A stretch of 64,000 bases of DNA, taken from positions 5,726,501 to 5,790,500 of the forward strand of contig BRKX01000006.1 of NCBI GenBank assembly GCA_026008535.1. The letters run 5' to 3'. Below are positions 33,871-47,100 of this stretch, piece after piece (the stretch's first letter is position 1; each line of letters opens with the position of its first letter). Both the position numbers and the translations under genes were made by a program. This stretch comes from Perilla frutescens (lineage: Eukaryota > Streptophyta > Magnoliopsida > Lamiales > Lamiaceae). Below the pieces are notes generated by a model. It had not been told where the DNA came from and made no database searches. It was given only the letters and a program-made list of their open reading frames with translations.

Positions 33871-35854
33871 CATGCACTCTCTTATCATTCATTTTAAAAA
33901 TAATCGGTCTATATTAATTATAAATTTGTGTCTAAATATTAAATTTCAGCTTATTATTGATTTTTATTTTTTAGTCGAAAATTCAGACTATTTAATATGC
34001 TTTATGCAGTACGGATAATTGGATACTATATAATCATTTTAATTTTGAATATAAATGCCCGTTTTAATATTTTAAGATAAATATCCTAAATTTTAATATT
34101 TTGAGACAAAATTGATATAAGTACGTCGAACAAAAAATTTGTATGTATGAAAAACTATAAGGTTTATATAGTATGGTATCTCAAGTTAATATCATAAATT
34201 GTTATTACTTTATAGTCTATATTATTGTGTCGTAACTTAATATTATAAAAAATATGTATCAAAATTTTAAATAAAATATTGCACTAATTATTGGCTTTAG
34301 TATTATGAATTATGATGGACTTTCGTTCTACAATATAGTTTCACAACTTTAATATTATAAAAGGTTAGCTTACATACTATAGTATAGTGTCACAACTTAA
34401 TTAATTTATTATTATTTTATACACACACATATGATATATACTATAATATGATTATAATATCAATTATTCTATGATTATATATACCACAGTAGTATAATAT
34501 GATATCGCGATTTGATATTGCGAGTTACTATTGATTATATAATGAGTTAGTTAGGATTAAATGCATAAATTTTGACACAATTTGTGATTTAAGCACAAAT
34601 TTTAGAACGTCATAATTAAAACACAATTTTATATTTTTTTGCAAAATAGACACTTGAAATTTTCAAATGAATGAAAAACAGTTATATAATATGAAATATT
34701 AATAACAATTCTTTGCAGGCAACGTAATCAACAGTAATCAAACCCATCCATGTGAGCCATACCTGAAAAAATCAACCAAATAATGATTACTATAATTATA
34801 TATTGCTTTGATTATGTTATCTCTGACCACCTTTTTCTTAAATATTATTTTCCCTCATCGCAATTGTCTCGTAAAATTATAAAGAAAAAATAGAATTAAA
34901 TATAAATACATGCACATAAACTAATCTCATCACTGAAAGCTGCACCATTGATGCTGATCGATGGTGATATTAGGTCGCTTTTCCTTTTCTTTAGTTTTCT
35001 TTTTTATAAAATAACAGTTTTTATTATTATGATTTAATTGTTATTTAACAGAAACCCATATATATGATTAAGATCGATGAGTATGCAAGAAAATATGAAA
35101 CACTCAAATCACACCTAGCTAATTCAAATTTGAAAAATGTGCTTAAAATATGAAATAATATTCAACACATATATCGATAAAACGGTGGGAGAATACATTT
35201 AATTACACTATACATACTGTATCTAAAACGTTCTCTTTTCAGCGAAATATTAAAATATTACGTTCCTATTAATTTAACATATATATTTTAATCAAGCAAC
35301 TCAAAAAAACATATTTTAATTAAGACCAATATTAGTGACGTTTATAAGTGGCCTAATTGTTTGATTTTGTGTTCGTCTCTAAATTTGTATATAAAAAAAT
35401 ATTGTCGAATATATATTTTAAGTATTAAAAGTCAATAGAATTATGTTAGAATAGCAAATCCCGAGTTCAAAGGGTAAGGGGGATTTAAATGTGTCCAAAC
35501 AAACATGTGCCATTACCATTTTCAATCATAGGATTGCATTATTGGTGATCATGGTGATATGTGGCGATAATGGTGATAATAATAACAAAAAAAAAAAAAA
35601 AAACTATCAAGATATATAACAAAAAAGTAAATAAAAGGGAAAATGGTAATTTCCTATTATGTCTTGTAACTAGACTACTTGGCTTTGTATCCTTAAACTT
35701 TATCTATAAGTTATAACGCCCATGCTAAGAAAAATATGTAAATATGACAAAATTTATAAAATATTCCAATTACAACATATGTAATTAATACAGAAATGTT
35801 ATCTCACACGCCTAATATAAGCATATCTTCATGAAAAACCAATTTATGTAGATA
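33871..35854. other. Intergenic AT-rich DNA
   Basis: No gene. A single arm related to the MITE at 6451-6796 lies at about 34556-34690. A poly-A tract of about 20 bases lies near 35585-35602. Confidence 0.6.
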
Positions 35855-36118
35855 CTCCCTCCGTCCCAATTATACAGTCCTATTTCTCCTCGCACGTAGT
35901 TTAAAAATATTTATGAAAACAAGATATTAAAGCTAAACTTCCAATAACACCCCCATTGAATATTTATGACTTTCAACATTTATTTTTTTAATTTTCAAGA
36001 TTCAACAAGGGTTTATTTGAACATTACAATGAAAATTAATAGTATTTATAGTAATGGGACTATATAATTGGGATACCTCAAAATAGTAAAATGGACTATA
36101 TAATCGGGACGGAGGGAG
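35855..36118. mobile_element. Stowaway MITE
   Basis: Inverted termini CTCCCTCCGTCCCAATTATA and TATAATCGGGACGGAGGGAG flanked by the dinucleotide TA on both sides, the Tc1/mariner-type target. 264 bases, noncoding. Confidence 0.93.
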
Positions 36119-36139
36119 TATATATTATGTAAATTGCAA

Positions 36140-36140
<1 letters not shown>

Positions 36141-36181
<41 letters not shown>

Positions 36182-36182
36182 T
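36141..36182. repeat. (ATA)n microsatellite
   Basis: About 14 trinucleotide units. Confidence 0.93.
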
Positions 36183-36289
36183 TCACTTTTTCATATTCCC
36201 ATTATCACTAAAATCAGAATTTTACGGTAGTCTGTAACGGACACTCCTAACCGATCATAATCCTTTAAATAATCTTATTTGACCAAGGA

Positions 36290-36900
36290 ATGCCTCTTTT
36301 TTCATTTTTTTTTATTTTTCTTTTTCACAATGGTCCTCCTCATTTTCCTTTTTTTTTTTTTTTCAATTTTTAATTTCTTTTTTATATTTTTTTACAAATA
36401 TAAATTTAATTTTTTATCCGGCATCTCGCGCAGTAAACTCGCTTGATTCTCATATTGCGCTCGATAATTAATTTATTTTTGAAATAAATATATACCTAAA
36501 ATGAAATTAGTGAATTCTAAAATTAAAGTGAATTAATTTTTTTTTTATTGTATCCTGCACAATGCACTCGTTCGATGCTAATGTGTGGGCGCATGTACTA
36601 CGCTCGATATTAATTTTTTGAAATAAATATAACCCTAAAATGGAATGAGTGTACCCTAAATGAAAAGTGAATTAATTTAATTTTTTTATCTGACGTCTCG
36701 ACGCAATGCACTTGTCTAACTTCAACACATGAGTTCGTGCACTGCGTTCGATTCAATATAAAGATTAAAAAAAACAAAAAAAAAGAGAAAATATGAAAAA
36801 AAACAAATAACAAAAGGGACGCCCAAGCGCGTGAGATCTACACGTCGCACATGTGATCTCATGCGCCTGGGCTGGTTCTGGACGAGTTTGGACCTATTTG
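36290..36900. repeat. Dispersed low-complexity repeat, second copy, with imperfect tandem units
   Basis: Three imperfect units, each with a GC-richer TGCACTCG/CGCTCGAT-type block followed by AATTAATTT..GAAATAAATATA..CCTAAAATG, start near 36418, 36552 and 36690. A hairpin-forming pair GCCCAAGCGCGTGAGATC / GATCTCATGCGCCTGGGC lies at 36822-36871. Shares block order with 3899-4735. Confidence 0.65.
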
Positions 36901-37044
36901 GTCAGTCTAATGAATTATAATCCATGAGACTGTAAGATATAAGTTTATGTCTTTACTTTAATACAAAGCTTTAATTTAGATTAGTTCATTATTTAGTTTG
37001 ATAAATTTCCTTTTTGAAAAATAACTACAATATTAAAGTGTCAG

Positions 37045-37283
37045 AATTTTACTGATTTAGACCCGAAAGACGGGTCATCTATCAATTAGAACTCCAAAAA
37101 TAATATATTTGATTTTTTAATTATTTGCCTGTTATTTTCAACTAAAAAACTTTTATTAACTATTGATTAAATTTAATAAATAATTTATTAGACATAATTA
37201 AAAAATAGAAAAATCAAAATACATGATTGTTTTAGTCCTAAAATCTAAATTGATAGTTTTCATTTCAGGTCATGGGTTATAGA
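37045..37283. repeat. Diverged relative of the foldback MITE
   Basis: GATTTAGACCCGAAAGACGG and, further right, TTTCATTTCAGGTCATGG match words of the arms of the element at 31330-31675 in the same relative arrangement. Confidence 0.55.
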
Positions 37284-38175
37284 TAGAATTGTCAAAATTG
37301 GCCCGCGGGCCTGCATGCCAAAGGTGAGGGCCTGAACAAGGCCCTACCTGCCTCCTCCTAAGCCTTTGGACTGGCGAGCCGGCCTGTGGGCTCCCCCCTC
37401 TCTGGCTTTTGGCTATGATAAAATTTAAAATTTTAACTTCATTTATGTTAAATTCTAATATAATGAGCTATATAAAATTGGCTAAAGTAATGAACTTATG
37501 AAAGTTGAAAAACAAGTCATTGATTATTGAATTGAGAATTTATTGAATTAATCGTAAACAAATTAGAGTTTAGAAAATAACTAGCTTACTTCCTCCTTCA
37601 TCATTACATGCCATGCCTCAGGATTATGCATCTCTTATTGTGAAATAAATAATTAAATTTCAGAAAGGCGCATTGAACGAGAAACTATATTAATTAGAAA
37701 TATCAAGGTGTAAAAGATGTGATATAAATGTGTAATAAAAAAATGCGCAACAGTTTATATTATTGAATTCAGTTTTAATATTTTTATAAAAATGTGCGTA
37801 TAACAGTTTTATTTCATTTACAGATGTTATATATAAACGATGCTTCTAATCCACATATTAATTAGAAATATCAAATAGGAACGTGGAAATTGTAAACAAC
37901 TCTAGATTAATTAGTCCACTGATGAATAGAGAAAATAAAGTAAATATCTAATAAATGAGTTAGATTTATAGTGTCTCATTCAAATAAATGAATATTTGAA
38001 TTATAAAAAAGCAAAAAAACAAAAGTGGGCTTACCTGCCCCACGGCGGGTAAAGCCCATCCCGTCACGGACTTAGCCGCTTAGGCCCGTCAGAAAAACGG
38101 TCATAAAAATGAAAGTATTACCCGCCTAAAAAGGAGGTAGGAACGGACTGGATTTAACCCATTTTGACAACTCTA
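37284..38175. mobile_element. Non-autonomous hAT-like transposon, 0.89 kb
   Basis: Termini TAGAATTGTCAAAATTGGCC and, inverted, TAGAGTTGTCAAAATGGG. Flanking octamers GTTATAGA and ACTATAGA agree at six of eight positions. Subterminal GC-rich sequence (GGCCCGCGGGCC left, GCCCCACGGCGGG right). No coding capacity. Confidence 0.75.
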
Positions 38176-38230
38176 ACTATAGATGGTGTATATATTTTGG
38201 TGCTCAATCAATAAATCCCCTAAAATGGAT

Positions 38231-38356
38231 ATCATGAGGGACGAGGGATATAGAAACTATCTTGCTCACTTGATTTTAATAATTTTATATGTTATCATGA
38301 GGGACGAGGGATATAGAAACTATCTTGCTCACTTGATTTTAATAATTTTATATGTT
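38231..38356. repeat. Tandem duplication, 2 x 63 bases
   Basis: ATCATGAGGGACGAGGGATA recurs exactly 63 bases later, and the two units appear identical. Because 63 is a multiple of three the surrounding short open frame is kept, but nothing suggests it is a gene. Confidence 0.9.
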
Positions 38357-39890
38357 ATCTTAAACAGAAAATTCGTATATAAAACTCACAAATGATTTGA
38401 CCCTGCTAAATTGTAATTAGAACAAAAAAAAAAAAGAAAAGAAAAGTGAGAGATGTATATTATCTTTATTCAAATAGAGCTATGTTTTGAATAAAATTAC
38501 AGTATCAAGAATTCTGGTATTAGGTAGAAATGCAAATTTAGGGGGTTATTCAAACTGAAATAATGAACAATCATCGAGTCAAATTATTTCCATATTAATG
38601 AGTAGTGTTCCATTGTCGGGTGCACTAATCGATCATAGTTTGAATTTTATAATGGAATTATATTATCAATTTCAGGTATGTCTAACGAATATGAAAACTA
38701 ACTGCATATTCAATAATGCTGCCTAAAAAACTATATATATACATTAATTCTCAGGGCTTTTTGGGCCTAATTAAACTATTAAATCTAGACGATAATTATT
38801 ATTTCGAACATTATTTGACTTTAAACTTCACCAATTAAGTATCTCCTAACTCACTTGTATTGTGTGGCTAATTAATGTACTAACTTGTAGTGTATTAGTT
38901 AATTTTAATTTGTATGATTATAGTTTGCATCATGTCTCACAAAATAAATAAAACTTACATTAATGAAAATTTACCCAATCTTTTAATATTTAACAAATTT
39001 ATCCCCAACTTCAATTTATGTTACTTAAAATCTAATTTGGACAATCAGAATTTGGCATGGAAGTTCCACCCCATCCCAAAAAAAAGAGGTGTAAATGTCG
39101 TCGTTCAAGTCAACTCCAAATGATAAAATTTCACGGGGTAAAAATATTTACTTTTTTACTTCATTTTTTATTTAAAACTTTTCCAATTAAAGATGATGCT
39201 GTCATTAATTCATTCCCTATTTACAATAAAAAAAACTCCACGTCAAACTCCAATTGTTCAAATTTGATTTTATGTGCTGAAAATCAAACTTCGGGATAAA
39301 CTTGTTAAAATCTTGAACAATAAAATATCAAATTGTAAATAGTTAAAAGTCGAGATCCATATTTTTATTAATAAACTTTAAGTTCGAGTATCACAATATA
39401 ATTTTCTGGTCCCCTGTTTTACAATTAAAAATAAAAGTTGCACCGTTTCTAAATGTAGACAAGAACTCGATATTTCCTCATAATTTTGGGGGTGGAGTAA
39501 GGTAAAGGCCTCATCGATATTCGATAGCAATAGGCAATAGCCAATAATGAATAGAATTGCTATTAACAGATGTTTTCTGGGAAAAATGAACAGTGATTAG
39601 TAAAAAAGAGAAGAGAGGTCTATCAAAAAGTAAATAAAAATATTGTTATAGAAAATAATGAAATTATAGAAGGAATCTAATCCAGTGTTGTTCACCGGCC
39701 GGGGACCCCACATCACCATATTGCAGAGAGCCACCACTCATGCCTGTTTGTTCGTTTGTGCATTTCTGATGTTAACATCAATGGCGGCCACCATTTGCAC
39801 TAACCATATTGCTTTCTTTATTCATTCTTCATTAAAATAGAAAAGTAAAGTTTCACTGTTACTGTTCCCACAATTAATAATAATCAGAAG
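38357..39890. other. Intergenic region upstream of the ankyrin gene
   Basis: AT-rich, no gene or paired repeats recognised. Probably contains distal promoter sequence of the ITN1-like gene. Confidence 0.55.
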
Positions 39891-40566
39891 CAAACAAACT
39901 ACAAAAGCAGCAAGTAGAAAGTTGCTTTATTATCACACAAAATAAGCTATACTCGGATTTTTGTAATCCATATACCGTGTAGATTATTCTGTATCACATG
40001 TGATCGGTGGGCTTAGTCCCTGATTGCATTTTATCTTTTTCTGGGGTTTCGATTATCTGAAAAAAGTTTCAATCTTTGTTAGTTTTTCAGGTTTAATCTT
40101 GAAGACACAAGAATCTAGAGGGATTTTCCTTTGGCTTCACCTTCTGGTTTGAAGTGAAAGTGATATCTGAACCCATATCTTGCTTTAAATTTGTTGCTTT
40201 AGGGGGTTTGGGAGTGAGATTATTTAATTAAAGATTGTGGGTTCTGGAATTTTTTGGGGAAGATGGATTCTTTTGGAGGTTCCAGTGATGATTGAGGCTA
40301 GTAACAGAGGTACTTTTACTTTTTCTTGGATTTTATGAAGTCCAATCTATCAGAAACTCGGGGTTCTTGTTGCAATTTATATTTAATTTAGAACCCTTGG
40401 AAGTTGGATCTTTTCTTAACCTGTCTGAGAGAGTGTCGATTAGATGCTGGAGTTGTTAAGATTGTACCTATAAATTCATTTGATTGGGGGAAAACGTTGA
40501 TTATTTGCTGAAAATTTGAATAAGGGAGTGTTCTTATATATCTAGAATCTGTTGGAGTTGTGTGTG
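39891..40566 (+). promoter_or_regulatory. Probable 5' untranslated region and proximal promoter of the ankyrin gene
   Basis: Sequence becomes less A/T-rich and is free of repeats. Several GT and AG sites (for example around 40310 and 40550) would allow an intron in the 5' UTR, but no transcript evidence is available. I cannot name a transcription start. Confidence 0.4.
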
Positions 40567-43562
40567 ATGATGGAGAAACAAACTAGTTTCCGGAATCCCA
40601 TAATGGAGAAACAGACTAGTTTTCGGAATCCTATAATGGAAAAACAGCAGAGTTTTCGTAATGGGGCAATGGAGAAGCAGAAGAGTTTTAGGGGGTTGAT
40701 GGAGAAGCAGAAAAGCTTCAGGATAGCCATGGAGAGGCAGATGAGCTTCGGTGGAGACCGGAAAAAGAGCAAGGATTCTCCGGGGAAACGAGGAGATACC
40801 CCACTTCATCTTGCTGCTCGGGCAGGGAATTTAGGGAAAGTGAGAGAGATTATTCAGAAGTTTGAGAGTATCAACAATAATGGTGTAAAAGATTTGCTAT
40901 CGAAGCAGAACCAAGAGGGTGAGACTCCTCTATATGTTGCTGCAGAAAATGGGCACGTCTTGGTTGTAGGGGAGTTCTTGAAGCATTCAGATACTGAGAC
41001 TTCTTCGATTCCTGCCAATAATGGCTATGATCCATTCCATGTGGCTGCCAAGCAGGGTCATCTTGGTAACTATTTGATCTTTAGCTCAATCATGTTTTAT
41101 TTTCATCAATCTTTTTACTGCCTCTTGGAAAATAATATGTCTGATCTGTAATGTGGTGTCTACTTGCACTTGTTGTCGATTCGTCCTTTCTTTGGATATG
41201 AAATGATAATACCATTGATTTACTTGAACTAGCAGGATTTGTATAAAAGGCAATCCTGTTGTAGAGTGGATTTGAAAGAGATATAATATTAAAAATCTTC
41301 GAAATTTCTTGCATAAAATGGATTCCTTTCTGATGACAGAAATTTTCATTGAGCTATTCTTCAAAGTTGCTTCTCTATATTTCAAGTTCTTCATTGATAT
41401 ATCTTGTATTTTGATTTTAGCTACCAGGATGGGATCAATTTCAACTCATTGGTGTTCACTAACTCTTCTAGTAATCTAGTGAAGCCTTATTCTTCTTTGA
41501 TATTCAAGGATTCACTTTTTTTTTTTCGTTGCTTGTCATTGGTTGTCATAATTTTTCTTGACTAACTTCTTTTGGATAAACAACTCAAAAATATGTTCTT
41601 GTTTCTTTTTCAATCAAACTTCTCACATTCACTTATCATTGATTGATATTTGGACTGATTTGGGGGATAAAAAATCAGCACCCTGTCTGCTCTCAAATGA
41701 TTTGTGCAGCATGATAGCTTAATCAAACACTATACTCCACTCGGCTTCGTCTTCACATGAGCATTGCTGGTTTCCTGCTTGCATAGTTATTCTCCTTCAT
41801 TTGAATGCTACATCAGTCTCTCCTTCATTATAACTATCACGTTCAAACCAGCTTCTCCTGGTCTATAGTTGGATTACTAGTGTTTCAAGTAGGTCCTTTT
41901 GCAGACTTATTACTGGATCCTTGTGGTGACCTAGTGTATCAGTGCAAAAATAAAACAAGAAATAATTACCTGAGAAAACCAGCACATTCCCCCCTCCCCT
42001 CCAACCCCCAATCAAATGTTCGCCTTTCTTGAACTGATGAGAACATTTTTGTGTGCAACTCCAGACGTCCTGAAGGAGCTGCTGCAATTTTTCCCCAGCC
42101 TGGTGATGACGACAGATGTTACCAATTCTACTGCTTTGCATACAGCAGCTGCTCAGGGGCACACTGAAGTAGTGAATCTACTTCTGGAAACTGATTCCAA
42201 CCTAGCTAAGATTGCTCGTAACAATGGCAAGAGTGTGCTTCATACGGCAGCAAGAATGGGGCACTTGGAAGTGGTGAAGGCTTTGTTGGATAAAGATCCA
42301 AGCATTGGCTTCAAAACTGATAGAAAAGGTCAGACAGCATTACACATGGCCGTTAAAGGGCAGAATGTGGAGATTGTAAGAGAGCTCATAAAACCTGACC
42401 CGTCTCTATTATCCGTTGAAGATAACAAGGGAAATACTGCACTTCAAATAGCGACAAGAAAGGGCCGGAATCAGGTTGGTTCAGAAGTTTACAACTTTAA
42501 AATCTGAAGACACTGCATTGACACTACATCAAATTAATTGTTAATAAGTGGATAGCATATGCAGATGAATGGAACTATAGTTGGGTGTGTATTTTGTGTT
42601 TTTAGATGGTAGAGCTCAATTTGAACCATTTGACATTTCTAATACCAACTGATATTTGGTTAAAAAATAAATGTTGATAAATGGTAGAATATGCTTTGCA
42701 GATGGTGCAATGTTTACTATCGACGGAGGGGATTGATGTCAATTCCGTTAATAGTGCTGGAGAGACAACTCTAGATATTGCAGAGAAGTTTGGAACACCA
42801 GAACTGGTAACCATGTTAAAGGAAGCAGGGGCTGTTCATTCTAAAGATCATGGGAAACCCCCGAGTTCAGCAAAGCAGCTAAAACAGACAGTTAGTGATA
42901 TAAAGCATGACGTTCAGTCTCAACTCCAACAGACTCGTCAGACTGGCTTCAGGGTACGAAAGATTGCAAAGAAAGTGAAGAAGCTACATATTGAGGGTCT
43001 CAACAACGCCATCAATTCTGCAACTGTCGTTGCTGTTCTCATTGCTACTGTCGCTTTTGCTGCTATATTCACTGTACCTGGTCAGTATGCCGAGGGACCA
43101 AAGGAAGGGTTTTCATTAGGGGAAGCTAACATTGCCAACAATGCAGCTTTCATAATATTCTTTTTGTTCGATAGTTTTGCTTTATTCATCTCTCTGGCCG
43201 TGGTCGTGGTACAGACATCCGTGGTCGTGATAGAGCAGAAGGCAAAAAAACAACTGATGTTTGTTATAAACAAGCTCATGTGGCTCGCTTGCCTCTTCAT
43301 ATCTATCGCTTTCATCTCGCTAACCTATATTGTGGTTGGAACTCATGAGCAGTGGCTTGCCATATGCGCTACTGTTATTGGTGGTACAATAATGATGACG
43401 ACAATTGGCTCCATGTGTTATTGTGTGGTTCGACATAGGCTGGAAGACTCAAGGATGAGGACCATAAGAAGAGCCGGGACCCTTTCCCGTTCCTTCTCTC
43501 TGTCTATGGCATCCGACACAGAGATGTACAGTGAAAGATATAAGCGGATGTACGCTGTCTAG
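40567..43562 (+). CDS. Ankyrin-repeat protein with PGG transmembrane domain, ITN1 family
   Basis: Exons 40567-41065, 42065-42474 and 42702-43562 join in frame at GT-AG introns to give 589 residues. The N-terminus holds six short MEKQ(T/K/R)SFR-type repeats (residues about 2-60), also known from Arabidopsis ITN1. Ankyrin repeats follow (GDTPLHLAARAGNLG, GETPLYVAAENGHV, NSTALHTAAAQGHTEVV, SVLHTAARMGHLEVV, GQTALHMAVKGQNVEIV, GNTALQIATRKGR). The C-terminal PGG domain has four predicted membrane helices (starting near ATVVAVLIATVAF, FIIFFLFDSFALF, LMWLACLFISIAF, WLAICATVIGGTI). ITN1 acts in salt and ABA responses at the plasma membrane in Arabidopsis; whether this is its direct orthologue cannot be told here. 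Two adjacent ATGs (40567, 40570) are possible starts; upstream in-frame codons are not ATG. The neighbour 5-phosphatase is convergent. Confidence 0.93.
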
Positions 43563-44194
43563 AGGTCACGGAATGCCTTTGAAGCCAAAGAACAGGCTAC
43601 TCAACGCGCGCTGTCACTAATACAGCGGCCTAACCACCTGATGTTGGCCTCTGCACTGAAGCAGCAGCTCAAACGGGATGTACATCTCCGTCTCCCTCTA
43701 CATCAAAGCAGACACTGTCTTTATTACTTCCACGCTGTCAGATGCATTGCCATAGAGTATATTGAGGAGTTCTCATTAGGAGCTATCAGCCTACCACGAG
43801 ATGGATGCTGGTAGGTATATTTTGTATTTGATGTTGCCTATATCTGTTACAACATATATATTACCATAAATAAATAAGAAGCCTCATTTTGAAATCCTCA
43901 TCTTGTTGATGATATATTTTAATTTAAATTATCGGGTTACATACTTCATAATAACATAGTACTAGGATCCACACAGAGATTTACACTTATCTGAATTCAT
44001 GATTGATGTCCCTATTTTTCCATAGGACACAGCAGTCCCCTCTTGCAAAACTGGAAAAACAATTGCATTTCCCTACTTAAAACTATGTAATATGTACAAT
44101 TTTACATGGAGATTGTGTGCAGCATAGCAAGCCTGAGGAAACTGAAAGCTCATGAAGAGCGGTTTAGAACCCGACAATGGACTAGCTAGCTATA
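43563..44194. other. Shared 3' intergenic region between convergent genes
   Basis: 632 bases separate the two stop codons. No gene; AATAAA-like words (ATAAATAAATAAG, about 43866) could serve as poly(A) signals. Confidence 0.6.
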
Positions 44195-47100
44195 TTAGTG
44201 TTGGCCTCTGTGGGAACTCCCTCCATGTTTCTTGGAAGAATTTCGTTTTGGTTCCATGGAACCATGACACACCAGGGCAGTCGAAGCCGAACTTGCCGAG
44301 TAGATGTGTCGTACCTGTATCGGGTGAGTTCTGGGCTGTGCCGAGCAACTTCCTCTTACATTCACCAACAAGATCACCTCCTTATCTCTGGTGTCTTCGG
44401 ACCACCAGCTCTGAGGAATCCCATCAATGAACTCCTCCGATGTGTGGAACTCTTCGTGATGCACAGATATTTCTGCAACTTGATCAGGACCGATCATGCC
44501 CACTGCAGGAGTCACCTGCATCATAACTCGTAGCATTGGAGTTACACGGAGACGTACAGCATATATACATGCCATCAGAGTGAGTGGGGAAGGAGACATA
44601 CCTCGAGCCATCGGGGGAAACCGAGTGAGCCTCTGGGGCGGTATTCAGATGTGACTTCGTTCTCATTGATGGTCGACTGGCCTTGGCATACAATTTGGTA
44701 GAACGCAGCGTGTTCCTTACTCTGGTTTGTGATGTTGAAGGTGATGGTATCTTGGTTGTTGAGCAGTATTTTGTTGGTGTTGAGACTCGTTTCTGGCACG
44801 AACCGCATTGCTTCTAGATATGGTTTAATAGATTCGTGTGACTCGAGGATTTTTCCGAACTCTTGCCGCCTCACTGATCTATCAACATGAGCAATGTCGA
44901 CGTTCAGCTTGCAGCGCACCGGTTTGTGATCACTCTCAGTTACATCCATACGCGCCTCATACCTTCAAAGAAAGAGGCACCGCCACAACCACGGTGACCG
45001 TTAATGATATAAAGTGATATTTACCCCGAAAAAAACATCAACAATTATATATATGCCTACTGGAATATAGAAGCCACGACGGGGCACTCTAAGCTGCATT
45101 CGTCTGTAGGATTTGATCTGTTATCACGATATAGCACTCTGTCGCACCACGCTGGGATCCTTTTCTTCTCGCCCGAATCATACCCTAACAACGACAACAT
45201 CAACAGCAACAATGAATAGATGTTATGCTCTTGATGGAAATCCTTGTAGAATAGGTATGTTAGTTACCTCCTAGTCCTGGTTTTCCTCTTTCAAACTTGT
45301 ATGTGGGAGGGAATCTAACTAGTGCCTCACGCATTCCTTGAAAGACTTTACCAGATTTCATCTCTGCTCGGAGCTGATCTTTCTCTCGAAGCCAATCGAA
45401 GCTTCTTTGAGAAACGAAGTCTCTTGCTTCATCGTATGATATTCCGAACAGACGATAGTTGAAATCACCGAAGAAGATTACCATATCCGCCTCGGCAAGA
45501 TCGGGCTTCCCCTCATCAGGGCTCTTTCATGATCAAACGAAAGACTATTGTTACTTAGCCAGAAATGAGAAATGAGATAAGAGATTGATTGAATGCAAAA
45601 GAATGTCGAGAAAACCATGTACATTTGCATTGCGAGGCATTTGAGCAGCTGATGAAACACCGGCTGCAGCCACAGGAAAAGGAGGAGTTTATATATGTAG
45701 AGAAGAAGTGAGGTAAGAAAGAGAGACAACGACGATAACGCCGTTGCATGCAGCATGTATACCTGCAGAGTTATTGAGCAAGTTGGATGAACGTGTGAAA
45801 CCCATTGTTCGATATATATGATCATAATCAGAATTCCTTTTGTTAACTGCTTCCAAATGCGCAGCCAAATGACAGTTGACGAAGCACATTATCCGATCAT
45901 ACACTCGCAGTCTCAGCCCTACACCTCCCTACACCACACATTTTCATCAAGTTTTTTGTTAATGTTTTTGACAGAAGCAGCTGCAGCAGAAACAATCCAA
46001 ACATCGATTCTGAAATTAAGCTTCAACATCTTCCTACCTTGTTACCAATTGCACGGCCTAAACCACACGCAACTGCTGAAACGTCGAGGTCCCCTGCATG
46101 ACTCCTAAGAGTCTTTCTCACCCTGCAAAACACCCCCCAATGACATGAACAATATATGCAACTCTCCAACCATTGATGAATGGTGAAAGAAGATAGGAAT
46201 GTGCAATCATATATACCAGATTGCTATCATTAGGCCAGCTAGTTGCCTAGAGCCTACGCGTTCAAAGGTATTGTCTTCGTCCAAAGCCTTGCCAATGTGA
46301 TCTTGCCACCACTGTCCAATAGCACTTCCTTCTAGCCCTACCTAAAATGGAAGAAATTAACAGTTGATGAATCCTATTATCTTGTAACAGATTGAAACTT
46401 GTTCTATTTATGGATATAATTAATCATATATCATGGCTCACAGTTTCTTTTGCAGCCGACATTGCAAGAAAACCAGCCCCCATTTCCACTTCTTGCAATC
46501 CCACAACTACAATGCCGACATCTGAAACAGCAGAACCTAGCCACGACATAAGAGCAGCATGAGAGGCTCTTCCTTGGCCAACATTCCATGTCCCAACTAA
46601 AACCCGTAGGTTCTCCAGCCTCGTGTATGTGATCTCCCGATCAGATAACTGTGCCCGCAGTATGTCATCCACGGGCGAAGGAGACGAAATGTGCCATCCA
46701 CGAATACCTCCATGAGTTGCTAAGCTAAAAATACAACCATTGCCAACCACAAGCTTTATAACCGGTCCATTGTGTGTAACCCAACCAGCAATCAGATTTC
46801 CTTCAAGGTCAATGATTTGAACCATGCCACTCACATAACCAATCCACAGGCGTGACCCAAGAGAGCAGAAACACAGAATGCCACAAGGGTGGTGAGTGTA
46901 TTCTTGCAAACGGTTGCCATTTCCATCCCACTGAACCAGCATCCCGTTTGAAGAGCCGGTCCAGATCATTCCGTCGGCTGCTAGCACTATGGCTTCTGTT
47001 CTCTTGCCATCTTCAGAAGTCCCGCCCCCCTTTGCAGCTCTCCGGACTGCATCTGCAGCTCCCATTATAGCATTACGAGAGCGTTGCAAGAAGTTGGACT

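Noticed and set aside
38183..38395. A 70-codon open frame spanning the 63-base duplication
   Set aside because: The duplication is a multiple of three, so the frame survives by chance; hydrophobic low-information peptide with no homology that I recognise.
40534..40809. Minus-strand open frames opposite the ITN1-like N-terminus
   Set aside because: Shadows of the MEKQ repeats in the true gene; repetitive Phe/Leu/Ser composition.
44152..44533. Plus-strand open frames opposite the last 5-phosphatase exon
   Set aside because: Shadow frames; the minus strand encodes the conserved C-terminus (SWWSEDTRDKE, VRGSCS).
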